Source: Zygnema circumcarinatum (lineage: Eukaryota > Streptophyta > Zygnematophyceae > Zygnematales > Zygnemataceae). Taken from it: a stretch of 64,000 bases of DNA. The stretch covers positions 2,709,400-2,773,399 of the forward strand of contig CM074806.1 in NCBI GenBank assembly GCA_037447605.1, given 5' to 3'. Below, piece by piece: positions 45,241-56,667 of this stretch (position 1 is the stretch's first letter; the number at the start of each line of letters is the position of its first letter). The translations under genes and the position numbers were made by a program. A model generated the notes under the pieces. The model searched no databases. It was not told where the DNA came from and saw only the letters and a program-made list of their open reading frames with translations.

Positions 45241-45756
45241 TAAGTGGCTTTGCTTCGCCACCGCTAGTTTTGCAACAAGTCAGTTTAAAAAAAAAAAAAA
45301 AAAATCAAAGGCTTTGATAGTTTTAGAAGTTTTTGATAAGCATGATCGGAAGCATGAAGAAAATCATCAGGACTTGAAAAAAGAAAAAAGAGCTACCTCA
45401 GTATATCGCCACATGGACGATATATAGATACATATCGATTCGGATTTGCAATATCGATATCTTTCGATATTTGGCGTCTGGCTCGGTCTGCCGACGAGCT
45501 TTGAGCTGTCAGTCGCGAGGCCGCCTTTCCCTTCCCGCCGCTCTTGGAGGGGCTCTGATTTGCTGCCTCCCACGCACCTCCTGCTGCTCTCCCACTCTTC
45601 CCCTTTCTCGCCGGCCTGTACCAATTGCCATCTTTCTCTTCTGAGTGAATTTATTGCTTTATATCTCCTTATCTCTACTTTGGATGGCAGACATACTTCC
45701 AAAACTTCGTCGGTGGTACCAAGTGTCAGGCAGCTAAAGAATAAGAAACGGAGCTT
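45241..45756. other. 5' flank of CDP-diacylglycerol synthase
   Basis: Contains an A run of about 18 at 45287-45304 and an ATCGAT/GATATC-rich patch at 45418-45470, then pyrimidine-rich sequence up to the start. No CGTACG cluster is present here, unlike most other gene 5' flanks in the window. Promoter and 5' UTR are presumed within. Confidence 0.4.
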
Positions 45757-48700
45757 ATGGTGACAAATCGACAGAATATGGCGAAGGGAGGAGGAGACGG
45801 AGGGGCTCCAGGAGGACACCTCAATGGAGAGGCTGGAAATTCAGCGACTTTACCTTCGTCTCCCAACTTAACACTACCTCATTCAAGACGACGTCGAAGG
45901 AAAAGCAGCGAAGAACAAATGGTTAGCGGTGTAAACAATTCTGTTTCATTCCCTTTTTCATAATTCAGAAAAAATTGACCGAAAAGTTGTTGCTTGCTTA
46001 GTGAATTGGCGTTGGGAGAGGCGGGGTTTGCAGTCTGGAACAAACGGAAATGCAAGTGCAGAAGGGGGGAAGAGGGCGGAAAACTTGCGGCAGCGGTATC
46101 GCAGCATGTGGACCCGAACGCGCTCGACTTTTTATATGTTGACTGGTTTTGCAGCAATTGTTTATGCAGGCCATGTCTTCATCTGGTTGCTCATCATTGC
46201 TCTGCAGTTTTTTATGGTTCGCGAACTTTTCGCGCTTGCCAACCGCGCTCAGCGTCATAGGCATCACTTACCAGGCTTCACTGTTCTTAATTGGTGAGGC
46301 ATTGCACTGCTTTCTTGGGGGGAAGAAGTGGGAGACAGAGGGTGCCTGTGATTGGTATGTGTATCGAAAGGAAAGAACTCCTTGTTTTGTTTTGAAAGGA
46401 CGTTGTTTCTCTTGGAAATGTGGTTTCTTTGTCCGAAAACCAGTTAGCCTCATTGGAATGCTTTCTGAAAAGCCGGGATTGGATCTATCAAGCGTGCTTG
46501 AATAAGTTGCTTAGGATGTTTTTTTTTCACCAATTAGCTCCGTTTCTTTATCTTTGGCGCATTCAATTCAAATGCTTTTTTGCGCGTCTGAGTTTAGCTT
46601 AGTGTATAATTTAGAAACCCGGACACTGTTGAGCAACTGATGAGCCTGGTATTATTCAGTGGTCTCCCGACGACCGCTTCAACTGCAAGCGACATTTGTT
46701 GGAGTGTTGTTCAATCAACCAATTGTTTGGAAAACATAAAAGTTTCAGCTGTCCTACAGTTCAGCTTAGAACGTTGCAGTTCGTTTCAACTTTGTTTAGA
46801 GCAATGGGGCCTACTTGGGGTTCATCTCTGGGCCTTTTTGGATTGACCCTTGTCTTCAATATACACCTGGTTTTTTTATTTGTTTCATTCATGCTAGAAC
46901 CGACCTCGCCTTTTGAAGTTTCCTTTCAGATTTAGTGATTCGTGGTAGATCCTTTTTTGCAGTTCCGAAAGGTGTGTTTGATTTTTGCTTGGTTAAAGCT
47001 CACCCGAAGCGTACTCGTCTCCCTTTCTGTCTGATAGTAACTCATTGGGGAAACTTGAGATTTTCAATCGTCAGAATTTCCCTTCCCTTCCCTTCCGACT
47101 TTGGCCTTCCAGAACCATTGAGTTTGTTAGGAGTCTTTTTTGCAGTTTTTATTCACGTCAGTCTTGATGGTTTGAGCTGCCTTTGCAGAGCAGTACATAG
47201 GAGCACTTATGATGGGAAAATGTGTGCAGGCACTTTTTTTTCACTTCTATGTTGTATGTGTACGGCCGCTTTATGCACAAGCAGCTCATGGTCTCCTTCA
47301 CATCAAGTCCCCCCCACGCCTCCGTCCGCCTGCTTGCTGCCGGCCTTATTCGCTACCATCCCCTTCTCTGCTATACTCTTTACATTTCTGGTGCGTCCTG
47401 ACCTCTGCGAAAAACTTATTTTTGGCTTTATGCGGCATGTTGGAAAGGATGATTTCTCTATTTCTTGTGGGTAATTGTGTCTGAAGGCCAGTGTTTTGTT
47501 CTTGACCTTTTGGAGGGAGGAGGCATCTGCAGGTTTCGTATGGTTCATATTGAGTTTGCGGAAGGGTATGTATCAGTACCAATTTGGACAGTACGCATGG
47601 ACTCATATGATACTTTTTGTTGTCTTTTTCCAATCGTCGTTCTTCGTCTACAACGTGTTTCAGGGGATCATTTGGTGAGCTCTCTCTGATTTAAGCGTCA
47701 ATTCTGCCTCAGCTAAGCAAAGTGAGGGAATTTTCAGATGTGAAGGAGGGAATTTGGAGTTGTTTTTCGTGTTCCTCTCGTTTCTGGCAATGTTAAAGCG
47801 AGCAATTGACTTGGGAAAGTGCTGTACCATTTAACAATCTATAGTTCTGCCTCAGTTTCTGACCTTGACCTCTTTGAAACTCTGCATATCAGGTTCCTTC
47901 TTCCCTGCTCCCTCATCATCATCAACGATTGTGCTGCATATCTTTTCGGCTTTTACTTCGGCCGGACTCCCTTGATTAAACTGTCACCCAAAAAGACTTG
48001 GGAAGGCTTTTTGGGAGCATCGGGAACAACGATTATTTCCGCTTTTTTGGTAAGTCTACTGTTCTTCAACCCAAAAAAGTTGAACTGGCATCAAATAGCC
48101 ATTTCTGTATGTTCCTTGATGAGTAGGGGGGAGAAGGAGATAGGCACAATTTACATAAAACTGAACATTTATGTCCAAGTTCAACGTTCATTTTGATAAT
48201 TCTATGTGATTTTTTCTGTTGGAGGTATCCGGTTTCATTCAAAAAAATGTTGTGCTGTGTGGGACAGCTGGCAGGATACATGGGGCAGTTTGAATGGTTA
48301 ACCTGCCCACGGAAGGTGCACCATAACTTCGCACCCCTTTCCACTTTTGTTCAAAAGCGCAATTGAGAAAGAAAATTAGATGCATATGGTAGTCTCATAG
48401 AAAGGAGAAGATGTGTGGATGGAAGGAGGAATGGAGAGGAAACATGAGAGCAACTGAAGCGAATGCTCCTCTTACTTCAAAGCGAGTGGTGAGAGCAGGA
48501 TTTGAGCATCGGCGCGCTGCATTGCGATCCGGGGCCCATGTTCGAGCCGCGTACATTCCCGCTGCCTTTCTCCTATGTTGCTACAGCTCTGGGATTTTCA
48601 CAGGTGCCTTTTTTCCCCACCGAATCGTGGCCTCTCTCTATCCCACTCCCTCTCTCTATATTTGCTTTCTTCTGCCCTGTCTCTTCCTCTCTTGATATGT

Positions 48701-49529
48701 GAGTGTAAGGGGAGCCTGCAGACGACGGTGCAGATGATGCCGGTTCAGAGGCATGCGCTCGTGTTCGGCCTCTTTGCATCCAGCATCGCTCCCTTCGGGG
48801 GCTTCTTTGCTTCTGGCTTTAAACGCGCCTTCAAGATCAAGGTTGGGACGAGGGGAAGGGGATATTGTGTGTGGAAAGGAAGGAGAGAGTTGAGAGATTG
48901 CAGTCTCAATTGGAAGCCAGGCTAGCAACAAATGGTGGGTGCTTACGTGTGGGGGAAATCTCTCTTCGTATTCACTTTTACAGTATGGTTGATTTCATTC
49001 ATGCAGGACTTTGGAGACAGCATTCCTGGACATGGGGGCATCACTGACCGAATGGACTGTCAGGTGAGGACAGCAGAGAAAAGTGACAGATTTGGAATGG
49101 CCTTGCGCACTAAGCATATGCAATAAAAGGATTCACATTTATTGATGATTCTCATGTGTTTTTCAAATGCATGCAATCAGGAAACAGGATGTTCTATATG
49201 TATGAGCTGAGATGGGTTGGTGGAGGACAGATGGTGATGGCGGTGTTTGCATACATCTACTACCAATCCTTCATAGCGCAGTACAGCTCATCAGTGGACC
49301 ATGTGCTCTCGAAGGCACGTTCTCTTTGTCCTTTCACTATCAGTTTTCTGGTTGCTATCAAACCCCATATGGGCATTTATGCTCGTAGGGACTCCTCTCC
49401 CTCCTGTGTTGTTCGTTGACTTTGCAACGTCTTGTTGTGCAGGCGATGGCTCTGGATGAAATGCAGCTGCTTGAACTTTACCACCGTATCGGCCATGTCC
49501 TCAGTGCACGGGGCGTCCTGCCGCCGTGA
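45757..49529 (+). CDS. CDS1: CDP-diacylglycerol synthase (phosphatidate cytidylyltransferase), 11 exons, complete
   Basis: Makes CDP-diacylglycerol from phosphatidate and CTP in the ER membrane, the precursor of phosphatidylinositol and phosphatidylglycerol. Exons: 45757-45921, 46034-46293, 47230-47390, 47533-47674, 47893-48049, 48268-48315, 48499-48603, 48722-48841, 49007-49063, 49231-49314, 49443-49529. The outermost in-frame ATG is given; the ATG at 45778 has better context and would give 454 aa. A basic hydrophilic N-terminus is followed by several membrane segments ([43 protein letters not shown]). Conserved blocks are [46 protein letters not shown] and LHCDPGPMF. The family signature [20 protein letters not shown] followed by GITDRMD is complete (residues about 370-396 from the second ATG). 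The last intron (49315-49442) starts with GC instead of GT. Family and domain order are certain. Confidence 0.93.
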
Positions 49530-50732
49530 CTGTGGCTCGCCTGCTTTGTGCTCTGCTAAGGAGACACTTCTCTGCAAGATAGGAAGATTCCAACTGCGAA
49601 GAAGTGCGTCTTGACAGAAAGTGAACTTGGAGCTCTGTGCAGTAGAAAAGCGTCTCCCTTCCGTCTATTGAACGGATTGTGCGTTCTCACTGGGATTCGT
49701 GCTTATGGGAGCTGTAGATAGAAGTGTCAGTCGATGGAGCACTTGTATTAACGAAGCTGTACATGTTTAGGGCTAGGGAGATTCCTGTGTTGGGCACATA
49801 AGAAGAGCAAACTCGTCCCCATTGACGACATGTCGCAACAAGGTTAACATATGGCGTTGTTTGCGCCTCGTGTGCTTTTCAAATGGCAGTCGATGGGCAT
49901 CTGGTGAAGCTGTCAGGTCACACGGGCGATTATGTGCAACAAACGACTTGCCTGCCTGTGCTTGCGATGCTCCTGCGGTAGTCAATGCCCCGCGCCTTTC
50001 ACAACCGGCGCTTGCCGATGTCCGCCAGGACACTCAAATTGTCGCCAGCGCGAGCCATCTTACTTTTTATTAGTTCACTTTTGCCAACTTGTTCATTTCC
50101 CTTGTTTGCCTTCCGCAGTTTTAGCGTCATGGTTATTCTTCCCTTGTGGAGAAAGTGATTTGGCAGTCAGTGATCTCACGATGCCATGAAGTGTGTGCGC
50201 ATGATGCTACACCCCCCCCCCTCCCCCTCGCTGCCCCTCTGAGCTCACCTCTGCCAAAAAGAAAGAAAGAAAGGCCGCCACTGGAACTCGGCCACAAGGG
50301 CCTGCAGTGTGGAGACTCCAAATTATGCCGTACGGTTCCATGCCAACCGTTGCACGGTGCCGCGAGGCGGATTGCCAGCCTGATCCATGACATAGAAACG
50401 GTCGATGTTCAACGACGTGTAGCTGGCCGTCACATGCTTATAACGGAACTGCGAGCATAGAGCGCGAGAGGTTCCTCTCTTGCCCGCCCTGAGTGCATTC
50501 CCCTCCAAAGCTACTCCGGCCTCCGCCCTCATCTCTGTCCGCCCGGCTGAGGCATGCGTGCAGGCGCCAGGGAGTGGCCCGCTGTATGAGTGCTTAACTG
50601 TGGCAAAAGGCCAGAAGCTCTCGTAGTTCCTCTCAACTATTGGATTAGTCTCTCTCTCTCTCTTGTTGAATTTATCTGCGTTTATCCTTTCTCTCCGGTC
50701 GTGCTGGCCGAGGGAGGAGCACATCGCAGATC
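49530..50732. other. Intergenic, CDS1 to coatomer zeta
   Basis: Both neighbours are on the plus strand. A C run at 50211-50230 and one CCGTACGG word near 50331 lie in the presumed promoter of the coatomer gene. No gene is supported; the open frames here lack family motifs. Confidence 0.45.
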
Positions 50733-52458
50733 ATGGAGGTGAGTATTTTGAAGAAGTGAGACTCAATGCGGGTATCAATGCGATCTTTTCACCGAATTTT
50801 GAAGCACATGCAAACTAGAGCTGCGTTGGACATATGGCAGGTAGATGGTGTTGTAACGTGCCACTACGGAGGATTTAGGTCTTAGGGGAGGGAATGTGGG
50901 AAAAAAGGTTAGGGAATGAATACCGTATTGAATAATTGCTATATCTATTCACCTTTGCTGTGGTGGATAGGCGTCGGCCCCCCTCGTGAAGAACATCCTG
51001 CTATTAGATCTGGAGGGCAAACGGGTTGCGGTGAAATACTTCTCAGACGACTGGCCGACTTTAGCAACAAAACTTGCCTTCGAAAAGTCTATTTTTAACA
51101 AGACAAGTCGCACAAATGCCCGAACAGAGGGTATGGCGTCCTGTTCCTTCCGATGATCTTCTTTCTTTTGAGGAGAATGTTGCCTGCCTCCCTTTTTAGG
51201 CTGGTTTGCTGGTGTACTTTCACAGACAAGCTTTTCCAGAGCTGCATGAGGCATACAGCTTGGCTACATTCTCAAAGGCCTTTTGAAGATCATGTCCAAG
51301 TAGCTGGAGCTGACAATGACTTGGGAGGGCATACAGCGGAGATCGGCATGTTTGATGGCGTCATTGTGGTGTATCGATTCACAGCGGATCTTCACTTCTA
51401 TGTTACCGGGGGCGATGACGAGAATGAACTTATTTTGTCGACAGTGTTGACTGCATTTTTTGATGCAGTGAACGTTCTTTTACGGTATGTAGTTGATGTG
51501 GTTTTTTGTCATGTTTATTCAACAAAAAATTCCATCCGTTTTCTGAAATGCTATGCCAAAATTGCTTTAGGGTTGCTTCAGGTTCAGCGCCAGCTTATGC
51601 TTTACGGTGGCTGCACTCCTTGTGTGAAATGCAGGCTGCTATTGAAATGTGCTGACATGGTTATGGCCAATTTCATTTCTTTGGCATGCGCTGACTATTC
51701 TAACGGCAATTCATTTGCAATCCTGCGATAAGTTGCCTAGTACTTGGAAAAATTCTACAGTGGATTATTTTCTGATTGCGTGATTGGGCTGCAGTGGAAG
51801 CGTGGACAAGAAGACTGTCCTGGAGAACCTTGATCTTATTCTTCTTTGCTTGGACGAGATTGTGGATGGCGGGTTCGTTCAATACACCTTCTCATTGTAC
51901 AGATTAGGTCTTCTGTTGCAGACAGCAATAGTGTCAGACCCATAGTCTAAGGTGGACAAAGAGGTCGAAGTAAGGAGAGTTCTCGATGGCTTTGTTTGCA
52001 ACTTCAGCAGTGGCAGAGCTTGAGTCAACATTACGTGAGTGCCTGAGCGGGCTCTGTGGGAGTGGGCTGCCGGCTTTGCAGTGTCATATTGGAGATGGAA
52101 CCAAATGTGATTGCCAGCCGAGTAGCTATGCGTGGGGCAGACTCTGACTTACCATTGTCTGAACAAGTAAGCTGGGCTGAAACCTATTTCTCATCTTCAA
52201 GTTCATGCACCTTGTCATTGCTTACCGCATTGTCATACTTGTCAAGCTTGGATACCGCTACGCCCTTAGTTTAACTTCTAGATCAAGTGATGGCCTGATG
52301 ATAGTTTCAGATTGTAAATGGGCCTGCTCCACTATTGAGGCTGCACCACCTCTTTCTACTAACAAGACGAGTGTTTCTGGCTGTGTCTGATGTTGCAGAC
52401 AATTTCGCAAGCCTTAGCAACAGCCAAGGAGCACATAGCTCGCTCACTTCTTAAATAA
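50733..52458 (+). CDS. COPZ: Coatomer subunit zeta (COPI), 6 exons, complete
   Basis: Small longin-fold subunit of the COPI coat (Golgi-to-ER and intra-Golgi vesicles), belonging to the clathrin adaptor small-chain family. Exons: 50733-50738, 50971-51130, 51337-51484, 51795-51872, 52082-52166, 52399-52458; 178 aa, the usual family length. The first coding exon carries only Met-Glu. Conserved blocks are [109 protein letters not shown] and the terminal [19 protein letters not shown]. All introns are GT-AG and in phase, and no residue of note is lost. The start is fixed by family alignment (Met just before VKNILLLD). It is followed by a convergent one-helix protein gene. Confidence 0.93.
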
Positions 52459-53461
52459 GGGACGGGACTGGTTAGTTGAGCGCACCTCCTTGAGACCATG
52501 CTTTCAACATTCGACAAATCTCTTCCTCCGCCTTGAACCTCGCAATTGCAGGTTTTTGCAATTTTTCAAGCCATGCGGGACCTTCCCTTATTATGAGGAG
52601 GGCCTGCCCCTGTGTTAGTGAAGTACCCCTGGAGCGGCATCACCATTGTCTGGAGGATGCCATTTTATTACGGCAGTGTGGGGCCATGTCTTGCTGGAAC
52701 GAGCGGTGGGAGGTGGAGCACTGCTGGGCGGGAGAGGGGGGGCGGAGGTAGAGTTTGGCCGCCGGTATCATTAGCTGAAACTCGCTTTTGTCACGTGAAT
52801 TTTGCAATGTAGTTGAATCTGACGATCAGGTACTGTTGCTGGCAATTTTTTGAGAAGCTCCAAAACACAATCGATTTCTCTTGGATAGGTTCAACTTTGT
52901 CATATTGTGGTCGTATTTCATTGAGCAGTCTTGAGAGACAAAGCAACGTAAGGAATCGGACTCTTAACAGTGAGGCGCTTGTTGATGTCAGGGAAGGCAC
53001 GAGGCGTGCCATGCTTTAAATTAACAATCCGTTACAGCGAAATTGTAACGTGACAGTGACAAGTAGCAAAATAGCATGCAGCGTGTTTTGCACGCATTTT
53101 CGCAAAGTTTATTCCAATAGCAGCTCCCTTTGGAGCATCACTGTAAATGTCGACTGAGGACTACAATACTCCAATAAGCGGTTAGAAAATCTCAAATCAC
53201 TGAAGCTGCATATAGAGGGAGACATCCTATACAGGTTAAGCTGAAAAGTGAAGGATTCTAGACAAACGAAATATACAATCACATCTCACTCACTCGGAAT
53301 ACAGCAAAGTCTACTCATAGTTGCCTGTTTTTCACAAAGCTAAGCAAACGCATAATAAAATTTGAACATCGTTGTTTTGAAGCCACTTCGGCAGAAATCA
53401 CTTCTTGACCTGACCGCGAACACACACACCGGACATGTCCTAGAAATGAGTTCTTGACTGG
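52459..53461. other. Convergent intergenic region
   Basis: One kb between the coatomer zeta stop (+) and the stop of the first one-helix gene (-). It should contain both 3' UTRs. No coding signal was recognised. Confidence 0.45.
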
Positions 53462-54488
53462 TCAATCTAAGTCCGCAATGCCTAAGTTGGCAACGATGAT
53501 TTTCAATTGCTCGGGGAAGTTGACTCCTGTCGCGAACTCAGTCAACAAGCCTACGGCCAACCCAAACATGGTCCACCTGCCACAAAACGCCAGTCCTTCA
53601 GTTTCAGGATCACTTCAGTGCCTGTCAGGAGTTCAAAAGTGGAGCAGAATTTCACCAAAGAAACTTCAGCCAAAGCTACCGTGGCTGTTGTGAGTTTTGT
53701 GCAAACATTGAAAAATGCAGGCTGGTGTACTGCTCCCTCGTATAATTGCAGAGCAGTAGGCATTGGGAAACACAATCACGGATACTAATCTCTGGTTGCA
53801 GATTCGCTGCAGACCTGTCTAATCAGTGAAGAAGGAGAAGGGCACGTTGTTTCTTCGCAACCGATACGAGTCGTCGAACACCTTATGAAGCTCTATTCAG
53901 TGTGAGCTTGCTTAAGCATTCTGCAGTAATTTGTGGATTCCGCCACCATTTTGCAGCAGAGCCTGCTGTCGACCCTCACAATGCGCAACGCTCGAGTTCA
54001 AGCCCTGCTACTTCACTCACAGCTTTTACATTCTGACTCTCATTTGAAATATATCATTATTTCCGCGAACCAGGGAGGGAGGGAGGGAGCGCTGACCTGC
54101 CGTTGGTGATCTCATTCTTGCGCGTCCAGCCGAAGACGCGGCCCTCGCGGAGCTGCTGCTCGAACTTCTTGTCCTGAAAGTACGCCGCCATCTCCTTGGC
54201 GCGCTGCCGCTGGAACTCCACCGTCACCGCCGCCTGCGCCTGCGCAGAGGGCGGGGCCACCGGCGGCCTCTCCGCGGTGCCGACGCTGCTCGCGGCGGCG
54301 GGGGGAGGCGGGCTCGGGCCGCCCTCCGGCAGAGGCGCGCCCGGCTGCCGCAGAGGGCCCTCCGCCTTGCTGCACCGCACGCTTGCCGCCCGCCTCCCGC
54401 CCCCGCCCGCCGCCCTGCCCGCATCCCTCCCGCCGTGAGGCACGCGCAACACTGCGGGCGCCGCCGCCAGGCCTAGACCCGCCGCCAT
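53462..54488 (-). CDS. Chloroplast one-helix Lhc-like (Hlip/OHP/Lil-type) protein, copy 1
   Basis: Two exons: 54488-54097 and 53576-53462; 169 aa. The N-terminus (MAAGLGLAAAPAVLRVP, then Ala/Arg/Gly/Pro-rich) resembles a plastid transit peptide. A helical KEMAAYFQDKKFEQQL segment precedes the single membrane helix KNEITNGRWTMFGLAVGLLT, followed by EFATG and a short tail ending LGIADLD. The E-x2-N-G-R-x2-M-x-G pattern is the chlorophyll-binding helix motif of high-light-inducible proteins and the Lhc superfamily. Such proteins protect or help assemble photosystems in the thylakoid. The intron splits the Arg codon of the motif. A tandem copy lies 3.2 kb away on the same strand. The upstream side is altered: a palindromic MITE is inserted 97 bp before the ATG. 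I recognise the family but not a named Arabidopsis orthologue. Confidence 0.85.
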
Positions 54489-54585
54489 GGCTGCCGCTGC
54501 CGCCCGCTCGCCCTCGCTGCTCGCCCCTCGCTGCTCGCCCGCGCTCCCTGAGCTCCCTTAGCAGACTTACATGAATTAAAACTTG

Positions 54586-55288
54586 CACAGATCGGACCAT
54601 TAGACAAACCAGTCGACTGGTTGGCAACCAGTGGTTGCGGACCGAAACAACCATTCGACTGGTTGCCAACCAGTGGATGCCACTGGTTCGCAACCAGTCG
54701 ACTGGTTGCCAACCAGTGGCATCCACTGGTTCCAAACCATTCGACTGGTTGCCAACCAGTGGTTGCGGATAGAAACAACCATTCGACTGGTTGCCAACCA
54801 GTGGCATCCACTGGTTCCAAACCAGTCGACTGGTTGCCAACCAGTGGTTGCGGACCGAAACAACCATTCGACTGGTTGCCAACCAGTGGCATCCACTGGT
54901 TCCAAACCAGTCGACTGGTTGCGAACCAGTGGCGCAGGACTGAAACAACCATTCGACTGGTTCGGAACCAGTGATCCAATGGTTGCCAACCATTTGATTT
55001 AATGGATATAACCATTCGACTGGTTGCCAACCAGTGCTGCCGGATCGAAACAACCATTCGACTGGTTGCCAACCAGTGGATGCCACTGGTTCACAACCAG
55101 TCGACTGGTTGCCAACCAGTGCCGCCGGATCGAAACAACCATTCGACTGGTTGCCAACCAGTGGCATCCACTGGTTCCAAACCAGTCGACTGGTTGTCAA
55201 CCAGTCGACTGGTTGCCGACCAGTAGACGTCCAACCATTGCCATCCAATGGTTGTCCAATGGTTGCCGATCCACTGGTCCGAACTGTG
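54586..55288. mobile_element. hAT-like foldback/MITE element, copy 2 (703 bp), 8-bp TSD
   Basis: Same family as 44636-45232, in opposite orientation. TIRs CACAGATCGGACCA and the inverse of CACAGTTCGGACCA, with an identical 8-bp flank AAAACTTG at 54578-54585 and 55289-55296. About 106 bp longer than copy 1 through extra internal units. The insertion is only 97 bp upstream of the start codon of one-helix gene copy 1, so it sits in the promoter or 5' UTR. A 378-codon minus frame runs through the element into that gene's exon 1 in the wrong frame and is an artefact. Confidence 0.85.
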
Positions 55289-55296
55289 AAAACTTG

Positions 55297-56667
55297 ATTT
55301 CCTTCCCTCAGCGCGGGCCTCCCCCCCGGCCTCGCGGATCCTCAAATGACGATTCGACACGTTGTCAATCTATACACGTGGCGAGTCCCCATTGGATGTG
55401 GACGAGAAGCTCGCAACGGAGGGAGGCCGCACCTCTTTCGTTTCTAGCTTTTGGCGCAACATTGGAAGAAGAAGATGTTTGTTTGAACTCACGATGGCAA
55501 GGCCATCAAATGTACATGGATAAATTCGACATAGAGAACCAGAGGAAGCGGTCACAAAGGACCTAAGGACAAAGAGGAAGCCTCAAAACGGAAATCAACT
55601 TCTAGGCCCAACAACACGGCACTAGAAGCAGCCGCGAAGGTCGCCGATGTGCGGCGCAACACGCGCAGGAAGGGGCGGGAAACCACCAAGACGGGCCCTA
55701 ACAACCGCTGCACGCCGAAGGATGGTGGAAGCATGGCAGCGCTGCAAAGCGACAAAAATGCGATGGCGATAAAAAGTTGCGAGGATCGCTGGGGGAGGGC
55801 TTCCGGGGCCGTGCATCTCAAAGGAGCGGTGGGCGCACTGGCACGAGCATCGAGGCAGCCAAAAATCTCTCACCTTTTCAAACGTAAGATTTGAAGCAGA
55901 GTTTTGCTTGTACGGTAGAGAGGCAGACGAGTTTTCAGTGGGCCCCAATGAGTCTGCAGACAGTGAGCAGGTAAGCATCGCTCATCAATTTGGCTCATTT
56001 CCTTGAAGAGATGTAGTTGTGAGCCATGAACGATAGTTAGCAATGTACAAACGAATTGAGTGGGTGTAGCGCCTCTTTGGCATGTGATCAAGTCCGAGGC
56101 GAAGATACTGATTGCACAACAAGCATGAGATGTAAAATGGTCACAACTTACAGCCACGACTGCTTTACAGAGATAAATAAGAATTCTTACGCTTCACGAA
56201 TACAGTGAAGGTCCAGCATCAAGCTGAAAGGCACGCTATCCTGCTGTCTCGGCTCAAGTTCTGTACTACCTCTTTCATCTTCCGTACAATGCTGACTTCC
56301 CCAATCCAATGCACAGTTCCGTTGAAGTGCAGGATGGAGACTTGCTGAAGCTAAAGGCCAAATGACTCGTCAGCACACTCGCATCGACCTCGCGCATTCC
56401 CGAAGACTTGAAAAACACTAAAGTTTCAGACAGGTGTTGCTGGCTGGTACTCTTTACTGAAAAACTAAAGCCAAAACCTAATGTCAAACAACTAGAAGTT
56501 TGGGCACTCTAACTGCACAAGCTGCTTGCTTCCTACAAAGCTGGCCAACACTTGGAAGAAAGTCTCCATCACCGTCCTGAAGCATTTTGGACACTCCAGC
56601 TATGAAGCAAGAAGAACTTCCTGAATCTGGCAGGGAAACAAAGAAGCTCTCTACAAAACTAAGCAAA
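55297..56667. other. Spacer between the tandem one-helix genes; unassigned open frame
   Basis: Contains a plus-strand frame open from 55535 to 55894 (about 120 codons, Lys/Arg/Ala-rich) ending in RQPKISHLFKRKI. I do not recognise it. QPKISHLF loosely resembles a PCNA-binding box, but with Leu in place of the first aromatic residue. It may be a fragment of a transposon protein or chance. No other coding signal. It must also hold the promoter of copy 1 displaced by the MITE. Confidence 0.3.

Noticed and set aside
46516-46600. Possible CDS1 exon reading [15 protein letters not shown] after an acceptor-like TTAG
   Set aside because: The correct exon at 47230-47390 reads [14 protein letters not shown] and joins both neighbours in phase.
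54112-55248. 378-codon minus frame running from the palindromic element into one-helix exon 1
   Set aside because: It arises from 42-bp repeat units that keep frames open. The part over exon 1 is out of frame with the conserved Lhc-like protein.
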